Both the position numbers and the translations under genes were made by a program. Below, piece by piece: positions 1 through 8,576 of a stretch of 64,000 nt of DNA. Source of the DNA: Rothia kristinae NBRC 15354 (GTDB lineage Bacteria > Actinomycetota > Actinomycetes > Actinomycetales > Micrococcaceae); contig NZ_BCSM01000003.1 of the NCBI RefSeq assembly GCF_001570865.1, positions 1-64,000 of the forward strand. Direction: 5' to 3'. The notes beneath the pieces are model-generated. The model searched no databases. It saw only the letters and a list, made by a program, of their open reading frames with translations, and had not been told where the DNA came from. How positions within the stretch are numbered: position 1 is the stretch's first letter; each line of letters opens with the position of its first letter.

Positions 1-25
1 CCGGCGTCGTGCTGGAGAGCCGGTC

Positions 26-409
26 TCAGGCGGCCTTGGGAGCGGAGGTGTCCTCGGGGAGGCTCTCCTTGGCGATGCCGACCAGCGCCTTGAAGGCGGC
101 CGGCTCGTTGACGGCCAGCTCGGCCAGCATGCGGCGGTCGACCTCCACCTCGGCGGCCTTCAGGCCCTGGATGAAGCGGTTGTAGGTCAGGCCCTCGGCG
201 CGCGCGGCGGCGTTGATGCGCTGGATCCACAGGCGGCGGAAGTCGCCCTTCTTCTTGCGCCGGTGGTCGTAGCTGTAGACCAGCGAGTGGGTGACCTGCT
301 CCTTGGCCTTCCGGTACAGGCGGGAGCGCTGCCCCCGGTAGCCGGACGCGCGGTCCAGGGTGGTCCGACGCTTCTTGTGGGCGTTGACTGCCCGCTTCAC
401 ACGTGCCAC
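26..409 (-). CDS. rplT: 50S ribosomal protein L20
   Basis: This 127-residue basic protein is ribosomal protein L20, which binds 23S rRNA early in large-subunit assembly. The sequence matches the family along its whole length, starting [19 protein letters not shown] and carrying the [16 protein letters not shown] and [21 protein letters not shown] regions. It starts at a GTG seven bases after a GGAG ribosome binding site. It is the last gene of infC-rpmI-rplT, 110 bases after rpmI. The acidic C-terminal tail (after about residue 115) is a little longer than in the shortest family members. In other bacteria L20 can repress its own operon; nothing here shows this directly. Confidence 0.98.
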   Translation of the reverse strand: MARVKRAVNAHKKRRTTLDRASGYRGQRSRLYRKAKEQVTHSLVYSYDHRRKKKGDFRRLWIQRINAAARAEGLTYNRFIQGLKAAEVEVDRRMLAELAVNEPAAFKALVGIAKESLPEDTSAPKAA

Positions 410-519
410 GTGCGTACTCCTTCTGCTCTGGCGCGGCCCTCACCTGGGGGCGGCGCGGCGTGTTCGGGGCCGGTCCCGTGCGGGGACCGGGAGGTCGATG
501 GGTGCGGTGGGCTTGAGCC

Positions 520-714
520 CTACTTGGCCAGCATCTTCTTGATGACCTTGGCCTGACCGCCGGTGACGATCTGGTCCGAGGCCAGCCGGCGGGTCAGCCG
601 GGAGGACTTGTGCTCCAGGTAGTGGCGGCGGTTGGCCTGCTGGCGCTTGACCTTGCCGGAACCGGTGAGCTTGAAGCGCTTCTTGGCACCGGAGTGGGAC
701 TTGTGCTTCGGCAT
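520..714 (-). CDS. rpmI: 50S ribosomal protein L35
   Basis: This 64-residue, lysine/arginine-rich protein is ribosomal protein L35 of the large subunit. Its start [20 protein letters not shown] is diagnostic for the family, and the length is normal. The ATG is preceded by a strong AAGGAGA site. It lies between infC (196 bases upstream) and rplT, the standard order for this operon, so the three genes are probably co-transcribed from the promoter near 2000. Confidence 0.98.
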   Translation of the reverse strand: MPKHKSHSGAKKRFKLTGSGKVKRQQANRRHYLEHKSSRLTRRLASDQIVTGGQAKVIKKMLAK

Positions 715-910
715 GGGGGCCGTTCTCCTTACGTTTCATCCCGGATCCCGCGTGGGGCACGCGGGGCCGGGAGGGCGTGCACCGCCCCGAGGGGACGGTG
801 CCTGTCTCAGGCAGCGGAAGCCGGATCTGCGAGGGCGACGTCGAGGACGAGGCGCCTTCTCGACCCGGTCCGCAGGGTCATCCAACCCGGGGCGGACCCG
901 GGCGGGGCGG

Positions 911-1768
911 CTACGACCGGGGGCCGGGCTTCGGCGCCCGCGGCTTGGGAGCCGCCTGGGGCTTCGGCGCGGCCTGCGGCTTCGGAGCCGACGCGGGCTT
1001 CGCGGCCGCCTGGGGCTTGGGAGCCGCCTGCGGCTTCGGGGCCGACGCGGGCTTCGACTCGGCCTGCGGCTTCGGGGCCGGGGCCTCCTGGGCCTGCGAT
1101 GCCGAGCCGCCCTGCGCCTGCTGGCGCAGCTGCTCCGGCATGGCCGCGGCCACCGAGTTGGACACCGGCTGCGCGGTGCGGGTGTCCACCCGCTCGCGCT
1201 GACGGCGGCTGCCGCCCTGCTGCTTGGCCTGGCGCTGCTGCTCGCGGCGCGCCTCGGCCTTGTTGCGCAGCGGGCCGATGACCATGACCATGTTCCGCCC
1301 GTCCTGGCGCGGATTGGACTCGACGCTGCCGACCTCGGCCAGGTCCGTCGCCAGCCGCTCCAGCAGGCGCACTCCCATCTCGGGGCGCTGCTGCTCGCGG
1401 CCGCGGAACTGGATCATGGCCTTGACCTTGTCTCCCGCGGTGAGGAAGCGCTTGGCGTGCCCGACCTTGGTCTCGTAGTCGTGGTCGTCGATCTTCAGCC
1501 GGAACCGCACTTCCTTCAGGACCGTGTTGGTCTGGTTCTTGCGGGACTCGCGGGCCTTGACGGCGGCCTCGTACTTGTACTTGCCGAAGTCCATCAGCTT
1601 GCACACCGGCGGACGGGCGTTCGGCGCCACCTCGACCAGATCAAGATCCGATTCCCGCGCCAGACGCAGTGCGTCCTCTACGCGGACGATCCCGACCTGC
1701 TCGCCGCTGGGGCCGACCAGTCGGACTTCCGGTACGCGGATGCGGTCATTGATGCGTGGATCGCTAAT
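911..1768 (-). CDS. infC: translation initiation factor IF-3, AUU start and long Ala/Lys/Pro tail
   Basis: IF-3 binds the 30S subunit, blocks premature 50S joining and checks the start codon. The N-domain reads [20 protein letters not shown] and the C-domain follows from about residue 85. The frame opens at ATT (1768-1766), with AGGAG six bases upstream; the first ATG lies 46 codons inside the conserved N-domain and cannot be the start. AUU starts are a known hallmark of infC, because IF-3 discriminates against them and so limits its own synthesis. The protein would be 285 residues, much longer than the usual 180-200. The excess is a C-terminal tail of roughly 90 residues rich in Ala, Lys and Pro, with repeated PKPQAA units. 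It is the first gene of infC-rpmI-rplT. Confidence 0.95.
   Translation of the reverse strand: MSDPRINDRIRVPEVRLVGPSGEQVGIVRVEDALRLARESDLDLVEVAPNARPPVCKLMDFGKYKYEAAVKARESRKNQTNTVLKEVRFRLKIDDHDYETKVGHAKRFLTAGDKVKAMIQFRGREQQRPEMGVRLLERLATDLAEVGSVESNPRQDGRNMVMVIGPLRNKAEARREQQRQAKQQGGSRRQRERVDTRTAQPVSNSVAAAMPEQLRQQAQGGSASQAQEAPAPKPQAESKPASAPKPQAAPKPQAAAKPASAPKPQAAPKPQAAPKPRAPKPGPRS
951..1058 (-). repeat. 54-bp tandem repeat inside the infC 3' end
   Basis: Two imperfect copies of a 54-base unit lie head to tail at 951-1004 and 1005-1058. They encode two 18-residue blocks of the Ala/Lys/Pro-rich tail of IF-3, and further degenerate PKPQ-type units flank them. The unit keeps the reading frame, so copy-number changes would lengthen or shorten the tail without a frameshift. 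Confidence 0.75.
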
Positions 1769-1838
1769 GTGGTGCTCCTGTCGGCTCTGCGGGTCTGTTC
1801 CCGCACGGTTCGCGGATCGCCCCGACGGGATGCGAAGA

Positions 1839-1868
1839 AGCCCCCGCGGGACGGTTCCAGCGGGGGCT
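1839..1868 (-). promoter_or_regulatory. hairpin in the infC leader, possible attenuator
   Basis: A 9-bp stem (AGCCCCCGC paired with GCGGGGGCT) with a 12-base loop lies in the untranslated leader, about 70 bases before the infC start codon. In the transcript it is followed by a short U/C-rich run, UCUUCGC, so it could act as an intrinsic terminator or attenuator for the infC-rpmI-rplT operon. A second small inverted repeat is at 1894-1910. The hairpin is seen; the attenuation role is inference. Confidence 0.5.
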
Positions 1869-1999
1869 TCGAGACCCGTGCCCGCACACGACGCGCATCC
1901 TCAGGATGCGGACGGCATGATGGCGCACGAGCGCTGACCCGGCGACCGCTGCGGTCGACGCGGGTGGGAGATCGAGATCCCCGCTTGGAAACTCCTGAC

Positions 2000-2027
2000 A
2001 CTCTACACCATGGCCGCCCCGTTGTCT
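2000..2027 (-). promoter_or_regulatory. candidate promoter of infC-rpmI-rplT
   Basis: On the minus strand AGACAA (2027-2022) and TAGAGT (2005-2000) are separated by 16 bases, matching a housekeeping sigma layout. Transcription would start near 1993 and give a leader of about 225 bases before infC. The -35 match is only partial. Confidence 0.4.
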
Positions 2028-2088
2028 GCCCTGCGCCGGTCTCGCCCCGAGGCGGCGCGACGGCCCCCGATGTGCGACAGTGGGGGCC

Positions 2089-2565
2089 ATGACTGAGACA
2101 CCCCGCCCCTCCTCCGCCGCGCAGGATCCCGCCGACGCCCAGCCCGATCCCGGCGTGCACCGCTTCCCCGGCGGCACGGATGCCGCCGCGGCCCCCGAGG
2201 CCGCCCCGGAGCCCAGCGCCGAGCAGATCCAGGCCGTGAACGCGCAGATGCGCGACATCGCCGAGGTCCCCGCCGTGGAGGTCATCACCACCACCGCGGT
2301 GCACCTGATGAGCGCGGCCGCCGTGAAATGCGGCCTGGCCGAGGGGCCCGACGCCGCGGAGCTGAAGGATCTGGACGAGGCCCGCAAGCTCATCATCGCC
2401 CTGGCCGGGCTGGTCACCTCCGCGGCCCCGGAGATCGGCTCCCAGCACGCCGGGCCCCTGCGCGACGGCCTGCGCTCCCTGCAGCTGGCCTTCCGCGAGG
2501 CCTCCTTCGCCCCGGACGCCCCGGGCAAGGGCCCCGGAGAGAACCTGACCGGCCCGGTCTTCTAG
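2089..2565 (+). CDS. DUF1844 family protein
   Basis: The product is about 158 residues. The first 45 are disordered and rich in Pro, Ala and Glu. They are followed by the compact DUF1844 region with VPAVEVITTTAVHLMSAAAV and a helix reading KLIIALAGLVTSAAPEI. No biochemical function is established for this family; in actinobacteria it commonly sits beside infC and SseB, as here. I chose the ATG at 2089, which lies seven bases after GACAGT (a possible -10), so the mRNA may be leaderless. A GTG three codons upstream is an alternative. Its TAG overlaps the TAG of the convergent sseB gene. Confidence 0.85.
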   Translation: MTETPRPSSAAQDPADAQPDPGVHRFPGGTDAAAAPEAAPEPSAEQIQAVNAQMRDIAEVPAVEVITTTAVHLMSAAAVKCGLAEGPDAAELKDLDEARKLIIALAGLVTSAAPEIGSQHAGPLRDGLRSLQLAFREASFAPDAPGKGPGENLTGPVF

Positions 2566-3440
2566 CCCGCCGGGCGCGGCTCCCGGTCCTCGACCGGGCG
2601 CACCCGGATCTCCAGGGAGTCGATCCGCTCGGCGAGCAGCGGGTCCGCGGCCACGGCCGCCCGGAAGGTCTCCGACGCAGCGTCCAGGCCCGCCCGGTCC
2701 AGGCCGGGGACCAGCAGCAGCTCGACGCTGAGCTCCGGGCCGGGCCCGCCGCCGGGCAGCAACCGACCCTCGGCGTCGCGGGCCGCCACCCCGGCCCCGG
2801 GGGCCATCTGCGCGCCTCGGGCCTGCGGGATCCCCGCGGCCGCGCGCTGCAGGGCGGCCAGCACCTGGGGATCCGAGTAGGACGGCAGCCAGGGCTCGCC
2901 CTTGGCCAGGGCCCACACCCCCGGACGCCGCAGGACGAAGACCAGATCGGTGCCCGGATTCAGGACCAGCAGCTGGTTGCCGTCCTCCACCGCGGCCAGC
3001 GCCGTGCGCCGGGCCTCGGCGGCCACCGGCCGGGCCTGCGGATGCCAGGAGGTCAGCGCGTCCACGCTGGTGAACACGGGCAGGGCCCGCCGCCCGTCCG
3101 GGGCGCTGATGGAGACCAGGGCCATCTCCGACTCCTTGTCCGAGACCAGCCCGTCCTCGGTCACGTGGGCCTGGGACAGCTCGGCGAGAACCGGGGCGAA
3201 CAGGCGCGTGCCGCGCAGCGCCTCCAGCACCGACTCCTCGGGGATCTCGGCCCGGGCGAAGGCCTCCAGGGCCTCGGCCACGGGGGCGGGGGTCAGACCG
3301 TCGTCCTGCGGATACGCGTGGGTGTGGGAGGTCCCCTCCCCCAGGTTGCGGCCCTTCCACGGCTGCCCGCCGGTGTCCGTCTCCCGGCCGGCGCTGCGCA
3401 GCTGCGCCTGGATGTGAGCCGGCAATTCCCGCGGGCTCAT
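2562..3440 (-). CDS. SseB family protein
   Basis: This 292-residue soluble protein resembles the SseB family (SseB N-terminal region roughly residues 45-165, with [11 protein letters not shown] and [20 protein letters not shown]; SseB-type C-terminal region to the end). The family is widespread in actinobacteria but has no defined activity; the name comes from a Salmonella secretion chaperone and should not be read as function. The start codon overlaps the priA stop by four bases (ATGA at 3440-3437), so it is translationally coupled as the last gene of the his block. Its own stop codon overlaps that of DUF1844 on the other strand. Confidence 0.75.
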   Translation of the reverse strand: MSPRELPAHIQAQLRSAGRETDTGGQPWKGRNLGEGTSHTHAYPQDDGLTPAPVAEALEAFARAEIPEESVLEALRGTRLFAPVLAELSQAHVTEDGLVSDKESEMALVSISAPDGRRALPVFTSVDALTSWHPQARPVAAEARRTALAAVEDGNQLLVLNPGTDLVFVLRRPGVWALAKGEPWLPSYSDPQVLAALQRAAAGIPQARGAQMAPGAGVAARDAEGRLLPGGGPGPELSVELLLVPGLDRAGLDAASETFRAAVAADPLLAERIDSLEIRVRPVEDREPRPAG

Positions 3441-4177
3441 GCCTCGGGCCGCCCCGCCGCGTCCAGGGCTTCGGCCAGGGTGAAGCGCCCGGCGTACAGG
3501 GCCTTGCCGACGATCGCGCCCTCGACCCCGTGCGGGACCATGGCCCGCAGCGCCTCCAGGTCCGCAAGCCCCGAGATGCCGCCGGAGGCGACGACCGGCC
3601 GATCCGTGCGCCGGGCGACCTCGGCCAGCAGCTCGGTGTTGGGCCCGCGCAGCGTGCCGTCCTTCGTCACGTCGGTGACGACGTAGCGGGCGCAGCCGTC
3701 GGCGTTGAGCCGGTCCAACACCTCCCACAGGTCCCCGCCCTCCTCGGTCCAGCCGCGGGCCGCCAGGGTCGTGCCGCGCACGTCCAGCCCGACGGCGATG
3801 CGCTCCCCGTGCTCTGCGATGACCCGGCGCGTCCACTCCGGGTCCTCCAGGGCGGCGGTGCCGAGGTTGATCCGGGCGGGCTCCAGGCTCAGGGCCCGGC
3901 GCAGCGAGGCATCATCCCGGATCCCTCCGGACAGCTCGATCTTCAGCCGCACCCGCTCGGCGACCCGGCGCAGCACCTCGGTGTTCTCCCCACGCCCGAA
4001 GGCCGCGTCCAGATCAACCAGGTGCACCCATTCGGCACCGGCCTCCTGCCAGGCCAGGGCCGCCTCGACGGGGTCGCCGTAGCCGGTCTCGGTGCCGGCT
4101 TCGCCCTGGACCAGGCGCACGGCCTGGCCCCCGGCGACGTCCACGGCGGGCAGCAGCTGCAGGCGGGGGGTGCTCAT
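3437..4177 (-). CDS. priA: phosphoribosyl isomerase A (HisA/PriA)
   Basis: This 246-residue TIM-barrel enzyme isomerises ProFAR to PRFAR in histidine synthesis; in actinobacteria the PriA form usually also performs the TrpF step of tryptophan synthesis. The N-terminal [21 protein letters not shown], the strand with the first catalytic Asp (VDVAGG), LSGGIRDD, the second catalytic Asp in [11 protein letters not shown] and the phosphate-binding VVASGGISG are all visible. Whether it is dual-function cannot be proven from sequence alone; no separate trpF is in the window. It lies between the small membrane protein gene (67 bases upstream) and sseB (overlapping). Confidence 0.93.
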   Translation of the reverse strand: MSTPRLQLLPAVDVAGGQAVRLVQGEAGTETGYGDPVEAALAWQEAGAEWVHLVDLDAAFGRGENTEVLRRVAERVRLKIELSGGIRDDASLRRALSLEPARINLGTAALEDPEWTRRVIAEHGERIAVGLDVRGTTLAARGWTEEGGDLWEVLDRLNADGCARYVVTDVTKDGTLRGPNTELLAEVARRTDRPVVASGGISGLADLEALRAMVPHGVEGAIVGKALYAGRFTLAEALDAAGRPEA

Positions 4178-4244
4178 CGGGATGGTGCTCCTGTTCGTTG
4201 CGGATGGTGCGCGCGGGCGCGGGCGGGATGGCCGCGCCCGGCGC

Positions 4245-4412
4245 TCAGTCGAGGGTGACGACGTAGAGGCCGTAGGCGAAGAAGGCCGCGCCAAGGATCC
4301 ACAGCACGACCTGGGCGATGAGCGGCAGCTTCTGCCGGCGGAAGGAGATGCCGCCGCCGACGAGGAAGGCCCCGAAGATCATCAGCAGCAGACCGGAGGT
4401 CAGGGGACTCAT
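4245..4412 (-). CDS. small two-helix membrane protein in the his operon
   Basis: This 55-residue protein consists of two membrane helices (about residues 4-22 and 31-52) joined by a short basic loop, RRQKLP. It has no recognised domain. The ATG overlaps the hisH stop codon by four bases (4412-4409), and priA follows, so it is embedded and probably translationally coupled in the histidine operon. I do not recognise a function. Confidence 0.75.
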   Translation of the reverse strand: MSPLTSGLLLMIFGAFLVGGGISFRRQKLPLIAQVVLWILGAAFFAYGLYVVTLD

Positions 4413-5179
4413 GCGCGCTCGCCCTCCTCGGCGTCGACGGCGGGCGCGGTCTCCTGCGCCCGGGCGGAGTCTGGGAAGTCCTCCTCGGACTCGGGGCCGC
4501 GCGGGGCCATCCGGCCGGTGCGCAGCAGGGTGTCCAGCCAGTTGCGCAGCAGCCGCAGCCCGGCGTCCGCGGACTTCTCCGGGTGAAACTGGGTGGCGCT
4601 CAGCGGCCCGTTCTCCACGGCGGCGATGAACGGCACCCCCTGCTCGGCCCAGGTGACCTGCGGGGGCCGGATGTGCTGGCTGGTCTGGGTGAACTCCCAG
4701 CGCTGCACCGCGTAGGAGTGCACGAAGTAGAACCGCTCCCGCTCGATCCCGGCGAACAGCCGGCTGCCCTCCGGCGGGCGCACGGTGTTCCAGCCCATGT
4801 GCGGGACCACGTCTCCGGGCAGCTTCTCCACGGTCCCGGGCCACTCCCCCAGTCCCTCGGTGTGCTCCCCGTGCTCGGTGCCGGCTTCGAAGAAGACCTG
4901 CAGCCCCACGCAGATGCCCAGCACGGGCCGGCCGCCGGCCACCCGGCGTCCGATCAGCCGCGGGGCATCCACGGCGCGCAGGCCGTCCATGACGGCGCCG
5001 AAGGCCCCGACGCCGGGGACCACGAGGCCGTCGGCCTCCAGCACGTCCTGCGGGCGCCGGGAGAGCACGACGTCGGCCCCGGCGGTCTCCAGGGCGCGCA
5101 CGGCCGAGCGGACGTTGCCGGCCCCGTAGTCCAGGACGGTGACGGTGGGCTTCACGGGCTGCGATCCAGTGGTGCTCAC
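4409..5179 (-). CDS. hisH: imidazole glycerol phosphate synthase, glutamine amidotransferase subunit
   Basis: HisH hydrolyses glutamine and passes ammonia to HisF, which makes IGP and AICAR. It is a class I amidotransferase of 256 residues, with the oxyanion region VPGVGAFG near residue 54, nucleophile Cys90 in GICVGLQ, and the His199/Glu201 pair in QFHPEKS. About 35 extra residues at the C-terminus ([20 protein letters not shown]) are acidic and not part of the fold. Its start overlaps the hisB stop and its stop overlaps the small membrane gene. The partner hisF is not in this window. Confidence 0.96.
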   Translation of the reverse strand: MSTTGSQPVKPTVTVLDYGAGNVRSAVRALETAGADVVLSRRPQDVLEADGLVVPGVGAFGAVMDGLRAVDAPRLIGRRVAGGRPVLGICVGLQVFFEAGTEHGEHTEGLGEWPGTVEKLPGDVVPHMGWNTVRPPEGSRLFAGIERERFYFVHSYAVQRWEFTQTSQHIRPPQVTWAEQGVPFIAAVENGPLSATQFHPEKSADAGLRLLRNWLDTLLRTGRMAPRGPESEEDFPDSARAQETAPAVDAEEGERA

Positions 5180-5811
5180 AGCGCCCCCTTGGTCGAGGGG
5201 ATGGCCTCCGGGACGCGGGGATCCGGCTCGACGGCCTCGCGCAGGGCCCGCGCCAGGGCCTTGAACTGGGCCTCGGCGATGTGGTGGGGGTCCCGGCCGC
5301 GCAGCAGGTCCACGTGCAGGCAGATCCCGGCGTGGTAGGCGATGGCCTCGAGCACGTGGCGGACCATGGAGCCGGTGAAGTGCCCGCCGATCAGGTGGTG
5401 GGCGAAGGCCTCGGACTCCCCCTCGTGCACCAGGTAGGGCCGCCCCGAGATGTCCACGACGGCCCGGGCCAGGGCCTCGTCCAGGGGCACGGTGGCCTGG
5501 CCGAAGCGGCGGATGCCGCGCTTGTCGCCCAGGGCCTCGCGCAGGGCCTCGCCCAGCACGATCGCGGTGTCCTCGACGGTGTGGTGCACGTCGATCTCGG
5601 TGTCTCCGCTGGCCTCGACCTCCAGGTCGATCAGCGAGTGCTTGGACAGGGCGGTGAGCATGTGGTCGTAGAAGGGCACGGTGGTGCTGATCCGGGAGAC
5701 GCCGGTGCCGTCCAGGTTCAGGCTGAGCCGGACCGTGGACTCACTGGTGGCGCGGGTCAGGGAGGCCGTGCGGCCGCCCGCCCGGGCGGGCTGGGCGTCA
5801 GGGGTCTGCAT
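5176..5811 (-). CDS. hisB: imidazoleglycerol-phosphate dehydratase
   Basis: HisB dehydrates imidazoleglycerol phosphate to imidazole-acetol phosphate. The 211-residue protein has the metal-binding motifs of the single-function enzyme: [24 protein letters not shown] near residue 85 and [10 protein letters not shown]. It lacks the phosphatase domain found in enterobacterial HisB, as expected for actinobacteria. The first 20 residues before the conserved TRATSESTV are Ala/Gly/Arg-rich and could be shorter if a downstream start is used. It lies 83 bases after hisC and overlaps hisH by four bases. Confidence 0.96.
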   Translation of the reverse strand: MQTPDAQPARAGGRTASLTRATSESTVRLSLNLDGTGVSRISTTVPFYDHMLTALSKHSLIDLEVEASGDTEIDVHHTVEDTAIVLGEALREALGDKRGIRRFGQATVPLDEALARAVVDISGRPYLVHEGESEAFAHHLIGGHFTGSMVRHVLEAIAYHAGICLHVDLLRGRDPHHIAEAQFKALARALREAVEPDPRVPEAIPSTKGAL

Positions 5812-5894
5812 TCGATGCTCCGTAGCGGTGTCGGCGGTGGGTCGGCGCGCCCCGCGGGGCCCGTGAGATCCGGGCGCCCGGGGCGGGGGTGGTC

Positions 5895-7019
5895 TCAGCG
5901 GCGGTCGGGCAGGTGCCGTTCCAGGCTGTCCAGGAAGGCGGTGGTCTCCTCCTCGGTGCCGGCGGTGACCCGCAGGTGCCCGGGGATCCCGACGTCGCGG
6001 ATCAGCACGCCGTCGCCCAGCAGGTCCTCCCACAGGCCCTGGGCATCGGACAGGCCCCCGAAGAAGACGAAGTTGGAGTCCGAGGCGGCCGGCTCCAGAC
6101 CCAGCTGCTCCAGACGGGTCACGATCCGGTCCCGCTGTTCGCGGATGCGTCCGACCTGCCCCAGCAGCTGGTCCCGGTGGCGCAGCGCCGTCAGGGCGAC
6201 GGCCTGGGTCACCGCGGAGAGGTGGTAGGGCAGGCGCACCAGCATGACGGCCTCGACCACGGCCGGATCCGCGGCGAAGTAGCCGACCCGGGCCCCCGCC
6301 AGGGCGAAGGCCTTGCTCATGGTGCGGCTGACGACCAGGCGGGGCCTCCCGGGCAGCAGGGACAGCGCGGTGGTGTCCGGATCGCGGGCGAATTCCGCGT
6401 AGGCCTCATCCACCACGAGCATCCCGCCCAGCTCCTCGACGGCCTCGTAGGCGGCCAGGATGGTCTCCGGGGAGAGTGCCGTGCCGGTGGGGTTGTTGGG
6501 TGAGCACAGGATCGTGACGGTCGGCCGGTGCTGGCGGATCTGGCGCGCGGCATCCTCCGGGGAGAGGGTGAAGTCCGCGGCCCGCCGCCCGGCGATGTAC
6601 TCGGTGTTGGTGCCGGAGGCCAGGAGCGGGTACATGGAGTAGGTGGGCGCGAAGCTCAGCACGTTGCGGCCGGGCCCGCCGAAGGTCTGCAGCAGCTGCT
6701 GGAGGATCTCGTTGGAGCCGTTGGCGGCCCAGACCTGGCGTTCGGTGATGCCGTGGCCGAGGTAGTCCGCCAGCTCGCGGCGCAGCTGCGGGAAGTCCCG
6801 GTCCGGGTATCTGTTCAGCGCGGCCGCGGCCTCGGCGGCCGCACTGCCGATCGCCCGGATCAGCTCCTCGGGCAGCGGATGGGTGTTCTCGTTGACGTTC
6901 AGGGCGTAGGGCACCTGGATCATCGGGGCGCCGTAGGCCCTGTGGCCGCGCAGGTCATCTCGCAGCGGCAGGGAATCCAGGATGGCGGCTTCCGCATCGG
7001 GGCTGGCTGCATCACTCAC
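5895..7019 (-). CDS. hisC: histidinol-phosphate aminotransferase
   Basis: This 374-residue PLP enzyme of fold type I transfers an amino group from glutamate to imidazole-acetol phosphate. It begins the core with [11 protein letters not shown], has the substrate-side [20 protein letters not shown], the PLP-contacting [10 protein letters not shown], and the Schiff-base lysine in [17 protein letters not shown]. The start is a GTG six bases after TAGGAT, so the message is probably leaderless. hisC heads this his block; hisD, which usually precedes hisC in actinobacteria, is absent and a LysM gene is upstream instead. Confidence 0.95.
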   Translation of the reverse strand: MSDAASPDAEAAILDSLPLRDDLRGHRAYGAPMIQVPYALNVNENTHPLPEELIRAIGSAAAEAAAALNRYPDRDFPQLRRELADYLGHGITERQVWAANGSNEILQQLLQTFGGPGRNVLSFAPTYSMYPLLASGTNTEYIAGRRAADFTLSPEDAARQIRQHRPTVTILCSPNNPTGTALSPETILAAYEAVEELGGMLVVDEAYAEFARDPDTTALSLLPGRPRLVVSRTMSKAFALAGARVGYFAADPAVVEAVMLVRLPYHLSAVTQAVALTALRHRDQLLGQVGRIREQRDRIVTRLEQLGLEPAASDSNFVFFGGLSDAQGLWEDLLGDGVLIRDVGIPGHLRVTAGTEEETTAFLDSLERHLPDRR

Positions 7020-7025
7020 GGTGCC

Positions 7026-7031
7026 ATCCTA
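7026..7031 (-). promoter_or_regulatory. -10 element for a leaderless hisC transcript
   Basis: TAGGAT on the minus strand ends six bases before the GTG start of hisC, which places the transcription start at or next to the start codon. GTTCAC about 17 bases upstream is a weak -35. Confidence 0.55.
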
Positions 7032-7070
7032 GTGGAGTCCCCGTTCGCGTGAACCCGGAACCCTGCGGTC

Positions 7071-7565
7071 TCACGGCGCGGCGGTCTCCGGCTGCGGCAC
7101 CACCAGGCGCTGGCCGGGCCGCACGGCGCTGTCCTGCAGGTCGTTCAGGTCCACGATCCGCTCCACCGCGGCCCGCGGGTCGGACTCCGGATCCGCCTCC
7201 TGTGCGAGGCTCCAGAGGGTGTCCCCGGCGGAGACCACCACGACGCGGGTCTGCGCCCCGCTCGGCGCGGCGTCGCCGGCCTGGGCCTGCGGGCTCAGCA
7301 CCAGCAGCAGGGCCCCGGCCAGCACCGCGACGGCCCCGAGCAGCACCGGCAGGCCGATGAGCAGGAGGCGTCCGCGCCGGGTGAGCCGCAGCGTCGGGCG
7401 GGCCGCGCGCTCCGGACGGCGGCGCAGCAGCCGGGTGCGGCGCGCGGCCGGACGGGCGCAGGCGGGGCGGGTGCAGGCGGGTGCGCCTGCCGGATGGGCA
7501 CCCCGGCGCGGCCCGGTGCGGAACCCGATGCGGAACGGGCGGGGTGCGGTGAGCGCGATGCTCAT
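7071..7565 (-). CDS. membrane-anchored LysM domain protein
   Basis: The product is 164 residues. The first 65 are very rich in Arg, Pro and Ala, followed by one membrane helix (about residues 67-90) and a single C-terminal LysM domain (about 105-158: VVSAGDTLWSLAQEADP, then RIVDLNDLQDSAVRPGQRLVVP). LysM binds peptidoglycan GlcNAc, so the domain should face the wall. A LysM gene next to lexA is common in actinobacteria. It is divergent from lexA, and the first SOS-like box lies only 37 bases from its start, so damage control of this gene is possible. Confidence 0.85.
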   Translation of the reverse strand: MSIALTAPRPFRIGFRTGPRRGAHPAGAPACTRPACARPAARRTRLLRRRPERAARPTLRLTRRGRLLLIGLPVLLGAVAVLAGALLLVLSPQAQAGDAAPSGAQTRVVVVSAGDTLWSLAQEADPESDPRAAVERIVDLNDLQDSAVRPGQRLVVPQPETAAP

Positions 7566-7601
7566 GGCGGCCTCCTAGCGGTGATTGACGCTCGATCGCC
7601 T

Positions 7602-7617
7602 TCGAAGACGTGTTCGA
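7602..7617. promoter_or_regulatory. SOS box 1 (LexA operator)
   Basis: TCGAAGACGTGTTCGA matches the actinobacterial LexA operator TCGAAC-N4-GTTCGA with one mismatch. It is the closest of three boxes to the LysM gene. Confidence 0.8.
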
Positions 7618-7619
7618 GT

Positions 7620-7635
7620 TCGTACATCTGTTCTA
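7620..7635. promoter_or_regulatory. SOS box 2 (weaker)
   Basis: TCGTACATCTGTTCTA matches the operator with two mismatches (one per arm). It begins 18 bases after box 1, so the two lie nearly on the same face of the helix. Confidence 0.5.
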
Positions 7636-7663
7636 CCAGTGCGATCGAAGACTGTCGAGGGAC

Positions 7664-7679
7664 TAGAACATGTGTTTGA
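7664..7679. promoter_or_regulatory. SOS box 3, overlapping the lexA -35
   Basis: TAGAACATGTGTTTGA matches the operator with two symmetric mismatches. Its right arm runs into the -35 element of the lexA promoter (7676-7681), the position expected for autorepression. Confidence 0.75.
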
Positions 7680-7704
7680 TCCGACACGCGGTCTCGCCTA
7701 CGCT
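7676..7704 (+). promoter_or_regulatory. lexA promoter
   Basis: TTGATC (7676-7681) and TACGCT (7699-7704) are spaced by 17 bases. Transcription would begin near 7711, giving a leader of about 54 bases. SOS box 3 overlaps the -35. Confidence 0.65.
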
Positions 7705-7764
7705 GATGGGAGCAGTCCACACCCCCGGACTGACAGATCGAACACCTCCAGGAAGGACCCGACG

Positions 7765-8553
7765 GTGGCCCGAGAGCACGGAGCAGCCCCCCACGGAGCC
7801 GAGGCCTCCGCCCGCAAGCCCCTCACCGCGCGCCAGCGCACCATCCTGGAGGCCATCTCCGCCTCGATCAGCGCGCACGGCTACCCGCCGTCGATGCGCG
7901 AGATCGGCGACGTCGTCGGGCTGTCCAGCCTCTCCAGCGTCACCCACCAGCTCTCCCGGCTCGAGGCCCTGGGCTACATCCGCCGCGATCCGAAGCGGCC
8001 GCGGGCCATCGAGGTGCTGGCCGAACCCCGCCGCACCGACATCCGCCCCTCCGGGCAGGGCCCCGCGCAGGAGGAGCAGTCGGACCCCGCCCCGAGCGCG
8101 CAGCCGACGGCCGAGGCCGCAGCCGACGTGGTCCCGCTGTTCCCCACCGCCGCGCCGGAGGCCGAGGAGGAGCAGGGGCAGAACATCAGCGTGCCGCTGG
8201 TGGGGCGCATCGCCGCCGGTGTGCCGATCACGGCCGAGCAGCACGTGGAGGACACGATCTCCCTGCCCCGACAGCTGGTGGGCCAGGGCGAGCTGTTCAT
8301 GCTCGAGGTGCGCGGGGATTCGATGGTCGAGGCCGCGATCTGCGATGGCGACTGGGTCGTGGTGCGCCAGCAGAACACCGCCCAGAACGGGGACATCGTC
8401 GCCGCCCTGCTCGATGACGAGGCCACCGTGAAGACCTTCCGACAGCGCGACGGGCACACCTGGCTGCTGCCGCAGAACCGCCAGTACGAGCCGATCCTCG
8501 GCGATCACGCCAGCATCATGGGCAAGGTCGTCTCGGTGCTGCGCGCCGTCTGA
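7765..8553 (+). CDS. lexA: SOS repressor LexA
   Basis: LexA represses DNA-damage genes and cleaves itself when stimulated by RecA filaments. The 262-residue protein has an N-terminal winged helix ([20 protein letters not shown]; recognition helix near residues 53-66), a long Pro/Ala/Glu-rich linker (about 90-140), the cleavage bond Ala151-Gly152 in GRIAAGVPI, nucleophile Ser186 in [10 protein letters not shown] and general base Lys223 in EATVKTF. The start is a GTG after AGGAAGGA; it removes 60 upstream codons that carry no family similarity. The linker makes it somewhat longer than the usual 200-240. Three SOS boxes upstream indicate autoregulation. Confidence 0.97.
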   Translation: MAREHGAAPHGAEASARKPLTARQRTILEAISASISAHGYPPSMREIGDVVGLSSLSSVTHQLSRLEALGYIRRDPKRPRAIEVLAEPRRTDIRPSGQGPAQEEQSDPAPSAQPTAEAAADVVPLFPTAAPEAEEEQGQNISVPLVGRIAAGVPITAEQHVEDTISLPRQLVGQGELFMLEVRGDSMVEAAICDGDWVVVRQQNTAQNGDIVAALLDDEATVKTFRQRDGHTWLLPQNRQYEPILGDHASIMGKVVSVLRAV

Positions 8554-8576
8554 GTCCGGGCTTTGAGGCCCTCGCC

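Noticed and set aside
7728-7742. A second PafBC-type promoter reading toward the LysM gene
   Set aside because: The TGTCAGTC half is present, but the required TAnnnT eight bases downstream reads TGGACT, so it is not a complete motif.
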